The position numbers were made by a program, and so were the translations under genes. This document shows, in pieces, positions 38,938 to 48,566 of a stretch of 64,000 nucleotides of DNA. Each line of letters starts with the position of its first letter. The stretch's first letter is position 1. The stretch is from Kiloniellaceae bacterium (GTDB taxonomy: Bacteria > Pseudomonadota > Alphaproteobacteria > Kiloniellales > J153), in NCBI GenBank assembly GCA_021776175.1, contig JAJFGJ010000003.1, positions 62,001 to 126,000 on the forward strand, given 5' to 3'. The notes under the pieces are model-generated. The model saw only the letters and a list, made by a program, of their open reading frames with translations, was not told the origin of the DNA and did no database searches.

Positions 38938-39001
38938 CCGCCTCCTTTCCAATCTTTCCTGGCGGGTCACCGGCCCATAGCGATTCATAGAGGATGTCGC
39001 C
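38938..39001 (+). promoter_or_regulatory. Leader of serC, possible serC-motif RNA
   Basis: A serC motif RNA is known upstream of serC-serA in alphaproteobacteria. The leader here has a small hairpin, GGGT at 38964-38967 with GCCC at 38973-38976 around CACCG, within CTGGCGGGTCACCGGCCCAT, then AGAGGA as ribosome binding site 9 bp before the ATG. I cannot match the full consensus from memory, so this is a tentative call. Confidence 0.25.
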
Positions 39002-40171
39002 ATGACCATAGCGCAACCGGCCACGCGCCCGCGCAATCCCTGTTTTTCCTCCGGTCCCTGCGCCAAGCGGCCGGGCTGGTCCCTGGATTCGCTTAGCGCC
39101 GCGTTTGTCGGCCGGTCTCATCGCGCCAAGGGCGGCAAGGCCAAACTCGTGGAAGTCATCGAGCGCTCGCGCGCCCTGCTGGGCCTGCCGCCGGACTATC
39201 TTCTGGGCATCGTGCCGGCCTCCGATACCGGCGCGGTCGAGATGGCACTGTGGTCGCTGCTCGGACCGCGCGGAGTCGATATGCTCGCTTGGGAAAGTTT
39301 TGGCAAGGCCTGGATCGCGGATGTCGTCAAGGAATTGCAACTTAAGGATGTGCGCCGCTTGGAAGCCGGATACGGCGCTTTGCCCGATCTCGGCGCCGTG
39401 GATCCGGCGCGCGACTGCGTTTTTACATGGAACGGCACCACCTCGGGCGTGCGCGTGCCCCATGGCGATTGGATCGATGCCGGACGCGAGGGCTTAACCG
39501 TCTGCGACGCGACCTCGGCCGCCTTCGCCATGGATCTGCCCTGGGCCAAATTGGATGCCGTGACCTGGTCGTGGCAGAAATCCCTGGGCGGCGAGGCGGC
39601 GCACGGCATGTTGGCGCTTTCGCCGCGCTCTGTCGCGCGCCTGGAAAGCCATGCTCCCGCCTGGCCCATGCCCAAGGTTTTTCGATTGACCAAGGGCGGC
39701 AAGCTGAACGCGGATATCTTTAAGGGCGCGACCATCAACACGCCCTCCATGCTGGCGGTCGAGGACGCCCTGGATTCCCTGCGCTGGGCCGAATCGCTTG
39801 GCGGCGTGCCGGCTTTGATCGCCCGTTCGGAAGCTAACTTGAAGGCGGTCGCGGATTGGGTGGCGGCGCGCGATTGGGTCGATTTCCTGGCCCGGGACCC
39901 GGCGAGCCGCTCCTGCACCTCCATCTGCCTGGCCATCGCCGATCCTTGGTTCACGGCCCTGTCGCGCGAGGCTCAAGCCTCGGCGGTCAAGCGCCTCGCG
40001 GCTCTGGTTGAGGAGGCGGGCGCCGGCCTCGACATCGGCGGCCATCGCGACGCCCCACCAGGCCTGCGAATCTGGGGCGGGCCGACGGTGGAAACATTAG
40101 ATATCGCGGCGCTGTTGCCCTGGCTAGACTGGGCCTACGCCGGAATGAAACGAGAATGCAGCGCGACATGA
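39002..40171 (+). CDS. serC: Phosphoserine aminotransferase
   Basis: This 389-residue PLP enzyme is of the alphaproteobacterial/archaeal-type SerC: it starts [20 protein letters not shown] and has [35 protein letters not shown] and [17 protein letters not shown] with the PLP lysine. It makes 3-phosphoserine from 3-phosphohydroxypyruvate and glutamate. Its stop overlaps the serA start (ATGA), forming a two-gene serine operon. Serine, via glycine, is also the C1 donor to folate. Confidence 0.96.
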   Translation: MTIAQPATRPRNPCFSSGPCAKRPGWSLDSLSAAFVGRSHRAKGGKAKLVEVIERSRALLGLPPDYLLGIVPASDTGAVEMALWSLLGPRGVDMLAWESFGKAWIADVVKELQLKDVRRLEAGYGALPDLGAVDPARDCVFTWNGTTSGVRVPHGDWIDAGREGLTVCDATSAAFAMDLPWAKLDAVTWSWQKSLGGEAAHGMLALSPRSVARLESHAPAWPMPKVFRLTKGGKLNADIFKGATINTPSMLAVEDALDSLRWAESLGGVPALIARSEANLKAVADWVAARDWVDFLARDPASRSCTSICLAIADPWFTALSREAQASAVKRLAALVEEAGAGLDIGGHRDAPPGLRIWGGPTVETLDIAALLPWLDWAYAGMKRECSAT

Positions 40172-41742
40172 TCAAGGTTCTAATCGCCGACAAGATGAGC
40201 GGGCAGGCGGCCGAGGTTTTCCGCGCCCGCGGGATCGAGGCCGATGTCGTCACCGGCCTCAAGCCCGAGGAATTGAAACAGCGTATCGGCGGCTACGACG
40301 GTATCGCCGTGCGCTCGGCGAGCAAGGTCACGGCCGATGTCATCGCCGCGGGCTCGCTAAAAGTGATCGGGCGCGCGGGAATCGGGGTCGACAGCATCGA
40401 CGTGGCGGCCGCGACCCAACGCGGCATCGTGGTCATGAACACGCCGGGCGGCAATTCCGTGACCACGGCGGAACACACCCTGGCGCTGCTGATGTCCCTG
40501 GCCCGGCAGATACCGGCGGCCGACCGTTCGACCCAGGCCGGCAAGTGGGAGAAATCCCGCTTCATGGGGGTTGAGCTGACCGGAAAGATCCTGGGCATCG
40601 TCGGCTGCGGCAATATTGGCGCCATCGTCGCGGCGCGGGCCATGGGCCTGCGTATGCGCGCGATCGCCTACGACCCTTATCTCAGCCCCGACCGGGCCCA
40701 GGATCTGGGGATCGAGAAGGTCTCTCTGGACGATCTGCTCGCGCGCGCCGATTTCATAACCTTGCATGTGCCGCTCACCGATCAGACGCGCGGCATTCTC
40801 AACGCCGAATCCCTGGCGAAAACGAAAAAGGGCGTGCGGATTATCAACTGCGCGCGTGGCGGGCTGGTCGTCGAGCAAGACCTCAAGGCGGCCATAGAAT
40901 CGGGCCATGTGGCCGGCGCGGCGCTGGATGTCTTCACCCAGGAGCCGGCACGCGAGAATCCCCTGTTCGGCATGGATCGAATCGTCGCCACGCCCCATCT
41001 GGGCGCCGCGACCGCCGAGGCCCAGGAAAAGGTCGCGCTCGAAATCGCCGAGCAGATGGCCGATTTCCTGCTCACCGGCGCGGTCCGCAACGCCCTTAAC
41101 ATGCCGTCGTTGTCGGCCGAGGAATCGGCGCGCCTCGGCCCCTACATGAAACTCGCCCATCAACTCGGCAGTTTCGCCGGGCAGCTTACCCGCACCGGGC
41201 TGAAGGGCATCTGCATGGAATACGAAGGCCAGGTCGCGGACTTGAATTGCCGGCCCCTGACCCAGACGGCCCTGGCCGGGGTGCTGGCGCCGATTCTCGA
41301 CAGCGTCAATATGATCAACGCGCCGGTTCTGGCGCGCGAGCGCAACATCGACGTGACCGAGATGAAGCATGAGCGCGATTGCGACTACCAAACCCTGATC
41401 CGCTTGACGGTCACGACCGAACGCGGGCCGCGCTGCGTGGCCGGAACTTTATTCGGCGGCACCATGCCGCGGATTGTCGAAATCAAGAAAATCGCGGTCG
41501 AGGCGGAACTCGGTCCCCACATGCTCTATATCTCGAACGCGGACCGGCCCGGTATGATCGGCGATCTGGGCCGGGCCTTGAGCGATGCCGGTGTCAATAT
41601 CGCGACCTTTCACCTGGGCCGCACGGCCCCGGGCGCGGATGCCATCGCGCTGCTTGAAGTCGACGATGCGATCCCGGCCGAGGTGCTTGAGCGGGTGCGC
41701 GGCCTGCCACACATCAGGCAAGCCGTGCCGCTGAAGTTTTAG
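40168..41742 (+). CDS. serA: D-3-phosphoglycerate dehydrogenase, long form with ACT domain
   Basis: The start at 40168 gives 524 residues. The NAD-binding domain has [20 protein letters not shown], and the catalytic Arg, Glu and His lie in [18 protein letters not shown] and [12 protein letters not shown]. An ASB domain and a C-terminal ACT domain ([27 protein letters not shown]) follow, as in long-form SerA where serine feedback can act. It commits 3-phosphoglycerate to serine synthesis. Confidence 0.97.
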   Translation: MIKVLIADKMSGQAAEVFRARGIEADVVTGLKPEELKQRIGGYDGIAVRSASKVTADVIAAGSLKVIGRAGIGVDSIDVAAATQRGIVVMNTPGGNSVTTAEHTLALLMSLARQIPAADRSTQAGKWEKSRFMGVELTGKILGIVGCGNIGAIVAARAMGLRMRAIAYDPYLSPDRAQDLGIEKVSLDDLLARADFITLHVPLTDQTRGILNAESLAKTKKGVRIINCARGGLVVEQDLKAAIESGHVAGAALDVFTQEPARENPLFGMDRIVATPHLGAATAEAQEKVALEIAEQMADFLLTGAVRNALNMPSLSAEESARLGPYMKLAHQLGSFAGQLTRTGLKGICMEYEGQVADLNCRPLTQTALAGVLAPILDSVNMINAPVLARERNIDVTEMKHERDCDYQTLIRLTVTTERGPRCVAGTLFGGTMPRIVEIKKIAVEAELGPHMLYISNADRPGMIGDLGRALSDAGVNIATFHLGRTAPGADAIALLEVDDAIPAEVLERVRGLPHIRQAVPLKF

Positions 41743-41749
41743 GGACCGG

Positions 41750-42283
41750 TCAATCGCGGCCTGCCGGGCGCCGCGCGAGGACGATCAAGCGGCGCGCGCC
41801 CAGCATCGGCATCACGACCGCCGTGGTGAAGACGTAAAGCCCAGCGTGCGTGGTCACCCCGCTGATTATCGAAACCTGGATCGCGACGATGGTGAGGGCG
41901 GCCAGGAAGACATCCAGCATCGACCAGCGGCTGAGCATTTCCAGGCGGTCGAGCGCGCGGTGCAGGCCGTTGTTGGTGGCGTCCACCGCGTACCACAGCC
42001 AGAGAGCGGCGCCGATCTTGAGGGCCGGAAACACGATCGAGAAGATGGCGACCACGATGCCGAGGAACACCTGGTCCTCGCGCCAGAGGACCGCGACGGC
42101 GTCCAGGATCGAGAGCCGCTCGGTGAAGAAAAGCAGCTTGCTGACGGTCATGACCGGCAGGCTCCAGCCGGCGATGAGCATGAGCCCGGCGAGAGCGAAC
42201 CCCGGCCCCAAAAGGCGGTCCGCGCCGGACGCGCGCGCGGCGAGGGAATGGGGGTGTGGCAGGCCGGAAATCATGGCGGCCAC
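41750..42283 (-). CDS. Paraquat-inducible protein A-like membrane protein
   Basis: The 177-residue protein has four membrane helices (GPGFALAGLMLIAGWSLPVMTV, FLGIVVAIFSIVFPALKIGAALWLW, SMLDVFLAALTIVAIQVSII and LYVFTTAVVMPMLGA). MLSRWSMLDVFLAA is the PqiA hallmark. PqiA-type proteins work with MCE-domain lipid-transport systems, but no pqiB/C lies nearby and only one PqiA half is present. It converges on serA with 7 bp between stops. Confidence 0.85.
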   Translation of the reverse strand: MAAMISGLPHPHSLAARASGADRLLGPGFALAGLMLIAGWSLPVMTVSKLLFFTERLSILDAVAVLWREDQVFLGIVVAIFSIVFPALKIGAALWLWYAVDATNNGLHRALDRLEMLSRWSMLDVFLAALTIVAIQVSIISGVTTHAGLYVFTTAVVMPMLGARRLIVLARRPAGRD

Positions 42284-42420
42284 GATAGCAAGCGCCGCCC
42301 ATTCGGGCGAGCGGGAAGCCGCGCCGATGCCGTGCCCCGCGATTCTGGTTTGAGTTTTCCGGGAAAATGGCTTTACTAGCGCCCGATCAACCCCACGAGA
42401 GAGACGAGCTTACCCTGGCC

Positions 42421-43578
42421 ATGACAATCGCTGGAAAGAAAGGCCTGCTGCCCGCCGGTCTGACCGACGTCTTGCCGCCCTTCGCGGCGCAGGAAGCCGA
42501 GGTCGTCGAGCGCTTGGTCGCCGGTTTCGCGTCTCAGGGCTACGACCGGGTCAAGCCGCCGCTGCTGGAGTTCGAGGATACCTTGCTGTCCGGCGCGGAT
42601 AACGATCTGGCGCAGCAGACTTTCCGCCTGATGGACCCGGTCAGCCAGCGCATGCTGGGCCTGCGCGCGGATATGACGCCGCAGGTGGCGCGGATCGCCG
42701 CGACCCGCCTGGCCAAGGCGGCCCGGCCTCTACGCTTGTGTTACGGCGGCCAGGTCCTGCAGGTAAAGGGCAGCCAGATGCGCCCGGAACGCCAATTCGG
42801 TCAGGTCGGGGTGGAACTCATCGGGGCCCCGCAGGAGCGGGCCGACGCCGAAGTCATTTTGCTCGCGGCCGAGGCCCTGGGCGCCATCGGCATCGGGGGT
42901 TTGTCCATTGATCTCAATCTCCCGACCCTGGTGGGCGCGCTGGCCGATGCCATGGGTATGGCGGAGCCCGAGATTTCCGATTTGAGCCAAGCCCTGGATC
43001 GCAAGGATGTGGCGGCGGTCGGCGCCATCGCGGGCGCCCAGGCGCCGCCCTTCGCCGCCTTGCTGCGGGCGGCGGGGCCGGTGCCGGCGGCCCTCGACGC
43101 CTTGCGGCGAATCGAGCTGCCGGATGCCCTGGCCGGGGAGGTCGCGCGGCTATGCCGGGTGATCGATCTTATCCGCGCCGCGGCGCCCGAACTGACCCTG
43201 ACCGTCGATCTGGCCGAGCATCGCGGCTTCGAATACCACAGCGGCATCAGTTTCATCGTTTTCGCGCGCGGAGTGCGTGGCGAATTGGGGCGGGGCGGGC
43301 GCTATAGCGCTATTGCCACGCCGGGCGGGGAGGAGACCTCCTCGACCGGGTTTACCCTCTACATGGATAGCGTGCTGCGCGCCCTGCCGAAACCCAAGCC
43401 GGGGAACCGGATTTATCTGCCGCCGGATTGCGCGCCCGCGCGTGCCAGCGGCTTGCGCGCGGAGGGTTGGGTCACCCTTGCCGGCCTCGACGAGAGCGTG
43501 AGCGCCCGCGCGGAGGCGGCGCGCCTGGGATGCGGCCACGTTCTTTTGAACGATCGAATAGAGAAGTTGGAAGGCTAA
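42421..43578 (+). CDS. hisZ: ATP phosphoribosyltransferase regulatory subunit HisZ
   Basis: The ATG at 42421 gives 385 residues starting MTIAGKKGLLPAGLTDVLPPFAAQEA, the family N-terminus; an ATG at 42367 would add 18 residues. The protein is a histidyl-tRNA-synthetase paralogue with DPVSQRMLGLRADMTPQVARIAA, MRPERQFGQVGVELIG, and FEYHSGISFIVFARG but no anticodon-binding domain. It partners a short HisG (not in the window) in histidine synthesis. It is 6 bp upstream of purA. Confidence 0.93.
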   Translation: MTIAGKKGLLPAGLTDVLPPFAAQEAEVVERLVAGFASQGYDRVKPPLLEFEDTLLSGADNDLAQQTFRLMDPVSQRMLGLRADMTPQVARIAATRLAKAARPLRLCYGGQVLQVKGSQMRPERQFGQVGVELIGAPQERADAEVILLAAEALGAIGIGGLSIDLNLPTLVGALADAMGMAEPEISDLSQALDRKDVAAVGAIAGAQAPPFAALLRAAGPVPAALDALRRIELPDALAGEVARLCRVIDLIRAAAPELTLTVDLAEHRGFEYHSGISFIVFARGVRGELGRGGRYSAIATPGGEETSSTGFTLYMDSVLRALPKPKPGNRIYLPPDCAPARASGLRAEGWVTLAGLDESVSARAEAARLGCGHVLLNDRIEKLEG

Positions 43579-43584
43579 CGGACG

Positions 43585-44880
43585 ATGGCGAATGTGGTGG
43601 TGGTCGGCTCTCAATGGGGCGACGAAGGTAAGGGCAAGATTGTCGATTGGCTGTCCGAGCGCGCCGATGTCGTGGTCCGCTTTCAAGGCGGGCACAATGC
43701 CGGCCACACGCTCGTTATCGGCGATACGACCTATAAGTTGTCGCTTCTGCCCTCCGGCGTGGTGCGGCCCGGCAAGCTGTCGATCATCGGCAATGGCGTG
43801 GTGGTCGATCCCTGGGCACTGGTGGAGGAGCTTGAGCGGGTCCGTGCCCTGGGTGTGGACTTGACCCCAAAAGATCTGCGTATCGCGGAGAACGTGGCTC
43901 TGATCCTGCCCTCGCATGGGGCCGTCGACCGGGCCCGGGAGGCGGCGGCGCCCGGCGGCAGCGCGATCGGCACCACCGGCCGGGGTATCGGCCCGGCCTA
44001 CGAGGATAAGGTCGGCCGGCGCGCCGTGCGCCTGTGCGACCTGGCCGACGAGGCGGCCTTGCGCGAGCGTCTGGATGCCCTGTTGCTCCATCACAACGCC
44101 ATCCTTCGCGGCTTGGGCGAGGCCGAGGTTCGGGCCGAAGAGGTCATGAGCCAGTTGCGCGAAGTGGCGCCCAAGGTGCTGCCATTCGCGGACCGGACCT
44201 GGCAGCGCCTTTACGACGCCCGCAAGGCCGGCCGGCGAATTCTGTTCGAGGGCGCGCAAGGCGCCATGTTGGACGTCGATCACGGCACCTATCCCTTCGT
44301 GACGTCCTCCAACACCTTGGCCAGTCAGGCATACGCCGGGTCCGGGGTCGGCCATGGCGCGATCGACTATGTGCTGGGCATTACCAAGGCCTATACGACG
44401 CGGGTTGGCTCCGGGCCGTTTCCCACCGAATTGGACGACGACAATGGCCGCCTGCTGGGCGAGCGCGGGCATGAGTTCGGCACGGTTACCGGCCGGCGCC
44501 GGCGCTGCGGCTGGTTCGATGCCGTGATGGTGCGTCAGGCCGTGCGCATCGGACAGATCGACGGCATCGCCTTCACCAAGCTCGACGTGCTCGACGGCAT
44601 GCCCGAGTTGAAGGTTTGCGTGGGCTACACCATCGATGGCCGGGCCTACGATCACCTGCCGGCACTGCCTTGCCTGCAAGCCCGCGCCGAGCCGGTCTAT
44701 GAGGTCTTCGAGGGCTGGAGCGAAAGCACCCAGGGTTCGCGCACCTGGGCCGACCTGCCGGCCACGGCGGTCAAGTATATCCGCCGGGTCGAGGAATTGA
44801 TCGAGACTCCCGTCGCCTTGCTGTCGACCAGCCCCGAGCGCGACGACACCATCATGGTGCGCGACCCCTTCGCCGATTAG
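43585..44880 (+). CDS. purA: Adenylosuccinate synthetase
   Basis: The 431-residue protein starts [24 protein letters not shown], the GTP-binding P-loop variant of Pur[49 protein letters not shown] and [13 protein letters not shown] are the other invariant motifs. It joins IMP and aspartate in AMP synthesis. The hisZ-purA order is common in alphaproteobacteria. The low-GC islet begins immediately after its stop. Confidence 0.98.
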   Translation: MANVVVVGSQWGDEGKGKIVDWLSERADVVVRFQGGHNAGHTLVIGDTTYKLSLLPSGVVRPGKLSIIGNGVVVDPWALVEELERVRALGVDLTPKDLRIAENVALILPSHGAVDRAREAAAPGGSAIGTTGRGIGPAYEDKVGRRAVRLCDLADEAALRERLDALLLHHNAILRGLGEAEVRAEEVMSQLREVAPKVLPFADRTWQRLYDARKAGRRILFEGAQGAMLDVDHGTYPFVTSSNTLASQAYAGSGVGHGAIDYVLGITKAYTTRVGSGPFPTELDDDNGRLLGERGHEFGTVTGRRRRCGWFDAVMVRQAVRIGQIDGIAFTKLDVLDGMPELKVCVGYTIDGRAYDHLPALPCLQARAEPVYEVFEGWSESTQGSRTWADLPATAVKYIRRVEELIETPVALLSTSPERDDTIMVRDPFAD

Positions 44881-45068
44881 AGCGTTGGCATATCGCCGAG
44901 CAACAATAAAATTATCATTGTGACCCTCAACCCTAATCTGTGTCTGCTTGCACGCCCTTTTCCTTGTGGGCTTGAACCCTGTGAATGAAAGCGCCCGGCC
45001 ATCGAGGGGCCCATACGCTTTCTGGTGTTAGGCATTGCGATTCTTTTTCTAGGTATTAATCTTGAGTT
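44881..45068 (+). other. Structured intergenic region after purA
   Basis: No ORF is visible. Two hairpins are: GCCC/GGGC around 44954-44971, and a longer one at 44987-45022 in which GAAAGCG pairs with CGCTTTC and an inner GGCC pairs with GGCC. The second is followed by TGGTGTT rather than a clean T-run. The region may end purA transcription or encode a small structured RNA; GC content drops here relative to purA. Confidence 0.35.
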
Positions 45069-45668
45069 GTGACGAAGTGTGATTTATTCGAGGGGATAGC
45101 GAGTCGGTACCGAGCCTTCATGGCTCGTTATCGCTCGCTCGCTATGACAGCGGTGACACGAGTTAAGGTGTTGCTTCGCACGTTGATCGCCTTGGCGCGG
45201 ACCTGGACAGTCCTTTATGTTTGGTTGCCCATTGTCAGCAACACTACTCTCGCAGCGGCCTTGCTCACTGATCCGCCTCTCAAGGCTACGTTAGATGTGG
45301 GCGGAGTAAAGTGGTTATTTGCGTTTGCGGTATTTGCAGGAGCGGCCAGCACGATTACCGCATTTGTCCATAGAGACGTTGGACCAAAACGAACCCTTGT
45401 CGCGACAATGTTGCATGGGATTTTGACGGTGTCGGTGTTCGCTGGACTTTATCGGTCTCTTGGACTCAAGGAAAACAACCCACCATTAGATATTGATGTA
45501 GCAATTTATTTCTCGATAGTGACGTTTACAACTTTGGGCTATGGCGACTTCGCACCAAATTCGGCGGATCGGCTTCTGGCGGCGATGGAAGCGATCTTAG
45601 GCTACGTATACCTTGGTCTTATCGTTGGGATTTCGGCAAACTTAATAAGCCGGTCTCGACGCGGATGA
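45069..45668 (+). CDS. Two-helix potassium-channel-like protein
   Basis: The 199-residue protein has the K+ selectivity filter TLGYGD at residues 155-160, preceded by a pore helix (AIYFSIVTFT) and followed by a membrane helix (ILGYVYLGLIVGISANLI). N-terminal hydrophobic segments lie at about 45-65, 82-100 and 110-128. This is an Ion_trans_2-type channel without a visible RCK regulatory domain. The coding sequence is clearly lower in GC than purA and uses A/T-ending codons freely, which suggests transfer. The first 24 residues are basic and Met25 is an alternative start. Confidence 0.8.
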   Translation: MTKCDLFEGIASRYRAFMARYRSLAMTAVTRVKVLLRTLIALARTWTVLYVWLPIVSNTTLAAALLTDPPLKATLDVGGVKWLFAFAVFAGAASTITAFVHRDVGPKRTLVATMLHGILTVSVFAGLYRSLGLKENNPPLDIDVAIYFSIVTFTTLGYGDFAPNSADRLLAAMEAILGYVYLGLIVGISANLISRSRRG

Positions 45669-45681
45669 ATTGACTATTACG

Positions 45682-45801
45682 TCAAAGAGCCCAGATCGCT
45701 ATTGCTCCAATGAAAGGGATTACCGCAAGAATCACAGCCGCGATTCTCACTGCATCCCAGTGGCGATGCTCGCTCCCACGCTTCATTATCGTAACCGACA
45801 T
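45682..45801 (-). CDS. Possible 39-residue single-span membrane protein
   Basis: On the minus strand an ATG at 45799-45801 opens 39 codons ending in TGA at 45682-45684. The N-terminal 16 residues are polar and basic (MKRGSEHRHWD), followed by a clean hydrophobic stretch VRIAAVILAVIPFIGAIAIWAL to the stop. A G-rich GGGGGAT lies about 10 bp before the start. It converges on the K+-channel gene. Its architecture is convincing but its size makes coding status uncertain. Confidence 0.4.
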   Translation of the reverse strand: MSVTIMKRGSEHRHWDAVRIAAVILAVIPFIGAIAIWAL

Positions 45802-46073
45802 CTGTGAATCTATCCCCCAAGACTACCGATCTTCTACTACTCGACCTTTAACGGCTAACCGCTATTGATATATTAACCATACGCCTTTTTGCAAGGGATC
45901 CGCGTTTCTAGATCTCGTAGCTCTTGTGGCGTTAAGAGTTTATAAAAATATGAAGAAAACCAATACATTACATGTTTTTTATTGCTGGTTGGTATGGATC
46001 ATGGTTCGAAATTTTCTACAGATAACTATGGAAGAATAACACATTTTTGTCACATCGGCTTGCCGCCGTTCTA
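45802..46073. other. AT-rich region without recognisable gene
   Basis: These 272 bp are the most AT-rich in the window, with runs such as ATATTAACCATAC and TTTATAAAAATATGAAGAAAA. No ORF, tRNA or repeat could be supported. It directly abuts the left end of the insertion sequence, so part of it may be remnant DNA from earlier insertions. Confidence 0.5.
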
Positions 46074-46919
46074 GGGTCAGTGGACAATTACCCTAATGCG
46101 ATGACTGTAGCCACGATGCACCAAGTTGTTTCGTAGCTGGTATCGGTTTTGTCGTAGCGGGTGTTGACGCCTCTGAATTCCTTGATTTTGCTGAAGTAAT
46201 TTTCGACGAGATGCCGCCATTTGTAAATTTCCTCGTCGTGAGGGATGTGCGTTATTGCGGTTTCGCCTGGCGGGAATGACGACTTGTGCGCCGCGCGCAT
46301 GCAATGCATCGCGCAGGTGATCGGCGTACAAAGGCCTTATCGCCGAGAAAGGCGTCAAAGGTCAGGGCCTCAATCAACGCTGCCGCGCTGACGAATTGGT
46401 TACGTTGACCTGGCAGCAAGGGGAAGCGGACCAGATTGCCAAGGGCGTCCGCCAGGGCCACGACCTTAGTGGTCAATCCGCCTTTCGAGCGTCCGATGGC
46501 TTGATTGAGAGTCCCCATTGTGCGCCGCTTGCCTGTTGAAGCACGCTGATAATCGTCCCATCGACACAAGCACATGCTCCAAGTCTGGATCACCTGACAG
46601 GGTCTCGAAAATACTGTGAAACACCCCGTGCTCGGCCCAGTGGCGAAACCGTCTGAAGACACTGTTCCAATCGCCAAAGCTAGGGGGCAGGTCGCGCCAC
46701 GGCGCACCAACCCGCACGCGCACAAAACAGCCTCTAGAAAAAGCCGATTATCCTCTGCCGTCACGCTGCTGTCGCTCGCCTTGCCCGGCAACAGCGGTTC
46801 AATCAAACACCACGTCCGATCCGAAATATCAAAGCGTTCCGCCTGCATGCAAACCTCCTCACAAGGAAGCTTGAATCACGTTTCGCGGCAAAATAGGAAT
46901 CCAAAGTTTCCACAGACCC
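46074..46919 (-). mobile_element. Degenerate IS5-family insertion sequence
   Basis: The 846-bp element is bounded by imperfect terminal inverted repeats: GGGTCAGTGGACAATT at 46074-46089 and the complement of 46904-46919 (GGGTCTGTGGAAACTT), 13 of 16 matching. CTAG stands at both junctions (46071-46074 and 46919-46922), fitting the TA/CTAG target preference of IS5-type elements. Inside is a broken transposase on the minus strand. Size, ends and protein motifs fit the IS427-like group. Confidence 0.85.
46077..46848 (-). pseudogene. IS5-family transposase, multiply frameshifted
   Basis: Transposase pieces appear in order but in different frames. First MQAERFDISDRTWCLIEPLLPG (from 46848), then GAPWRDLPPSFGDWNSVFRRFRHW (second frame, about 46700). 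SKGGLTTKVVALADALGNLVRF and FDAFLGDKAF return to the first frame. The C-terminal WRHLVENYFSKIKEFRGVNTRYDKTD (third frame, from about 46230) carries the catalytic Glu. IS427-type elements use at most one programmed shift, so at least four frame changes mark this copy as inactive. Confidence 0.85.
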
Positions 46920-46991
46920 TAGCCCGCGATCAAGCCTTTAAGAAGACCGTAGGTCATCACGATTTCTTGGGCGGGTTTTTCAAAATCCGCG

Positions 46992-48566
46992 TCAGGCGGC
47001 GGCTTCCGATTCAGCGGTGCTGGTCTTGTAGACCGTTTCGCCGGTCAGGTTGTCGATGCCGCGCAGGGAGACCTCATAACCCCACAGCCGCGCGATATGC
47101 TTCAAGACCTCGTCGCGGCCTTTCTCGGCCAGGGCGATGCCGTCGCGCACGGTGTGTTCCAGGCATAATTGACGGTCGCCGCGCAGATCCAGATCGACGA
47201 CTTGGATATTCGGCTCGACCGTGCCCAGGTCGTAATTCCTGGAAATTGTCCGCCTGACGTTTTCATAACCGCGCTCGTCGTGGATCGAGGCGACCGTATA
47301 GTGATCGTCCTTCTCGTTATCGCTCAACACGAAGAGGCGCATCTTGCGAATCAGGTGCGGGCTTAGGAATTGCTGGATGAAGGACTCGTCGCGATGGTTC
47401 GCCCAGGCATCGCGCAAGGTGCCGCGCCAGTCGCCGTTGCCGGCGATCTCCGGCAGCCACTCCCGGTCTTCCTCGGTTGGCTGGGTACACACGCGGCGAA
47501 TGTCCTGCATCATTTCGAAGCCGAGCGCATAGGGATTGATGCCGCCGTAGCGCCGGTCGTCGAAGGCCGGCTGAAAGACCACGTTCGAATGGCTGTGCAG
47601 GATCTCCAGCATCGCGCCTTCGGTAATGCGCCCCTGGTCGTAAAGCGCATTCACGATGTAGTGGTGCACGAAGGTCGCACAGCCTTCGTTCATGACTTTC
47701 GTTTGCTTCTGCGGGTAAAAGTATTGCGCGATCTTGCGCACGATATGCAGAAGCTCGCGCTGCCAGGATTCCAGAACCGGGCTGTTCTTCTCCAGGAAAT
47801 ACAGCAGGTTTTCTTCCGGCAAGCGCAGCTTCTTTTTCCGATTCGCGATTTCAATCTCGGCATCGTTGGCCTCGACGCCGTCTTTCGGCTTGGGCAAGGT
47901 GCGCCATAAATCGTTGAAGGTGCGCTCCTCGTATTCATGGCGCCTTTGGGCGCGGGCTTCTTCCTTGCGCGGGGCGCCGCGCGGCGTCCGCCGGTAGCGG
48001 AACACACCATGATCCATCAAGGCGTGCGCCGCATCCAGGATCTCCTCGACCGCGGCGTAGCCGTGGCGTTCCTCGCACTTGGCGATGAAACCCTTCGCGA
48101 ACTCCAGATAGTCGAGGATCGCGCCGGCGTCGGTCCACTGCAGAAACAAGTAGTTGTTCTTGAAAAAGTGATTGTGACCGAAGGCCGCGTGCGCGGTAAC
48201 CAAGGCCTGCATGGCCATGGTATTCTCTTCCATATGATAGGAGATGCAGGGGTTCGAATTTATCACCAGTTCGTAGGCGAGGCCGCGCGCGCCTTTGCGG
48301 TAGAGCTGCTCCTCGCGGACGAAGTGCTTTCCGAACGACCAATGGCGATACATAAGCGGCATGCCGATCGAGGAATAAGCGTCGAGCATCTGCTCGGCCG
48401 AAATGATCTCGATCTGGTTTGGGTACACATCGAGGCCCAGATCCTGGGTCGCGATCTCCTCTATCGCGTCATAGGTCCGCGACAAGGTATCGAAGCTCCA
48501 TTCCGGCCCCTCGAATAGAAGGGATTGCTTCCGTTTTCTTGTCTGTTTTGCCATGGCCGCCTTCAT
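46992..48566 (-). CDS. spoVR: SpoVR-family protein
   Basis: The 524-residue protein has the SpoVR signatures LGLDVYPNQIEIISAEQMLDAYSSIGMP, YRHWSFGKHF, YELVINSNPCISYHMEENTM and EGCATFVHHYIVNALYDQGRI. The family co-occurs with PrkA and YeaH; its biochemical role is unknown. The ATG at 48566 overlaps the stop of the preceding gene (ATGA); an ATG at 48554 is an alternative. It is last of the prkA-yeaH-spoVR set and stops about 70 bp from the insertion sequence. Confidence 0.95.
   Translation of the reverse strand: MKAAMAKQTRKRKQSLLFEGPEWSFDTLSRTYDAIEEIATQDLGLDVYPNQIEIISAEQMLDAYSSIGMPLMYRHWSFGKHFVREEQLYRKGARGLAYELVINSNPCISYHMEENTMAMQALVTAHAAFGHNHFFKNNYLFLQWTDAGAILDYLEFAKGFIAKCEERHGYAAVEEILDAAHALMDHGVFRYRRTPRGAPRKEEARAQRRHEYEERTFNDLWRTLPKPKDGVEANDAEIEIANRKKKLRLPEENLLYFLEKNSPVLESWQRELLHIVRKIAQYFYPQKQTKVMNEGCATFVHHYIVNALYDQGRITEGAMLEILHSHSNVVFQPAFDDRRYGGINPYALGFEMMQDIRRVCTQPTEEDREWLPEIAGNGDWRGTLRDAWANHRDESFIQQFLSPHLIRKMRLFVLSDNEKDDHYTVASIHDERGYENVRRTISRNYDLGTVEPNIQVVDLDLRGDRQLCLEHTVRDGIALAEKGRDEVLKHIARLWGYEVSLRGIDNLTGETVYKTSTAESEAAA

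Noticed and set aside
43150..44679. 509-codon open frame antisense to purA and the hisZ end
   Set aside because: It crosses two well-supported genes and shows no family motif; a codon-bias shadow.
44881..45068. tRNA gene after purA
   Set aside because: Hairpins are present but no cloverleaf with T-loop GTTCRA and acceptor stem could be drawn.
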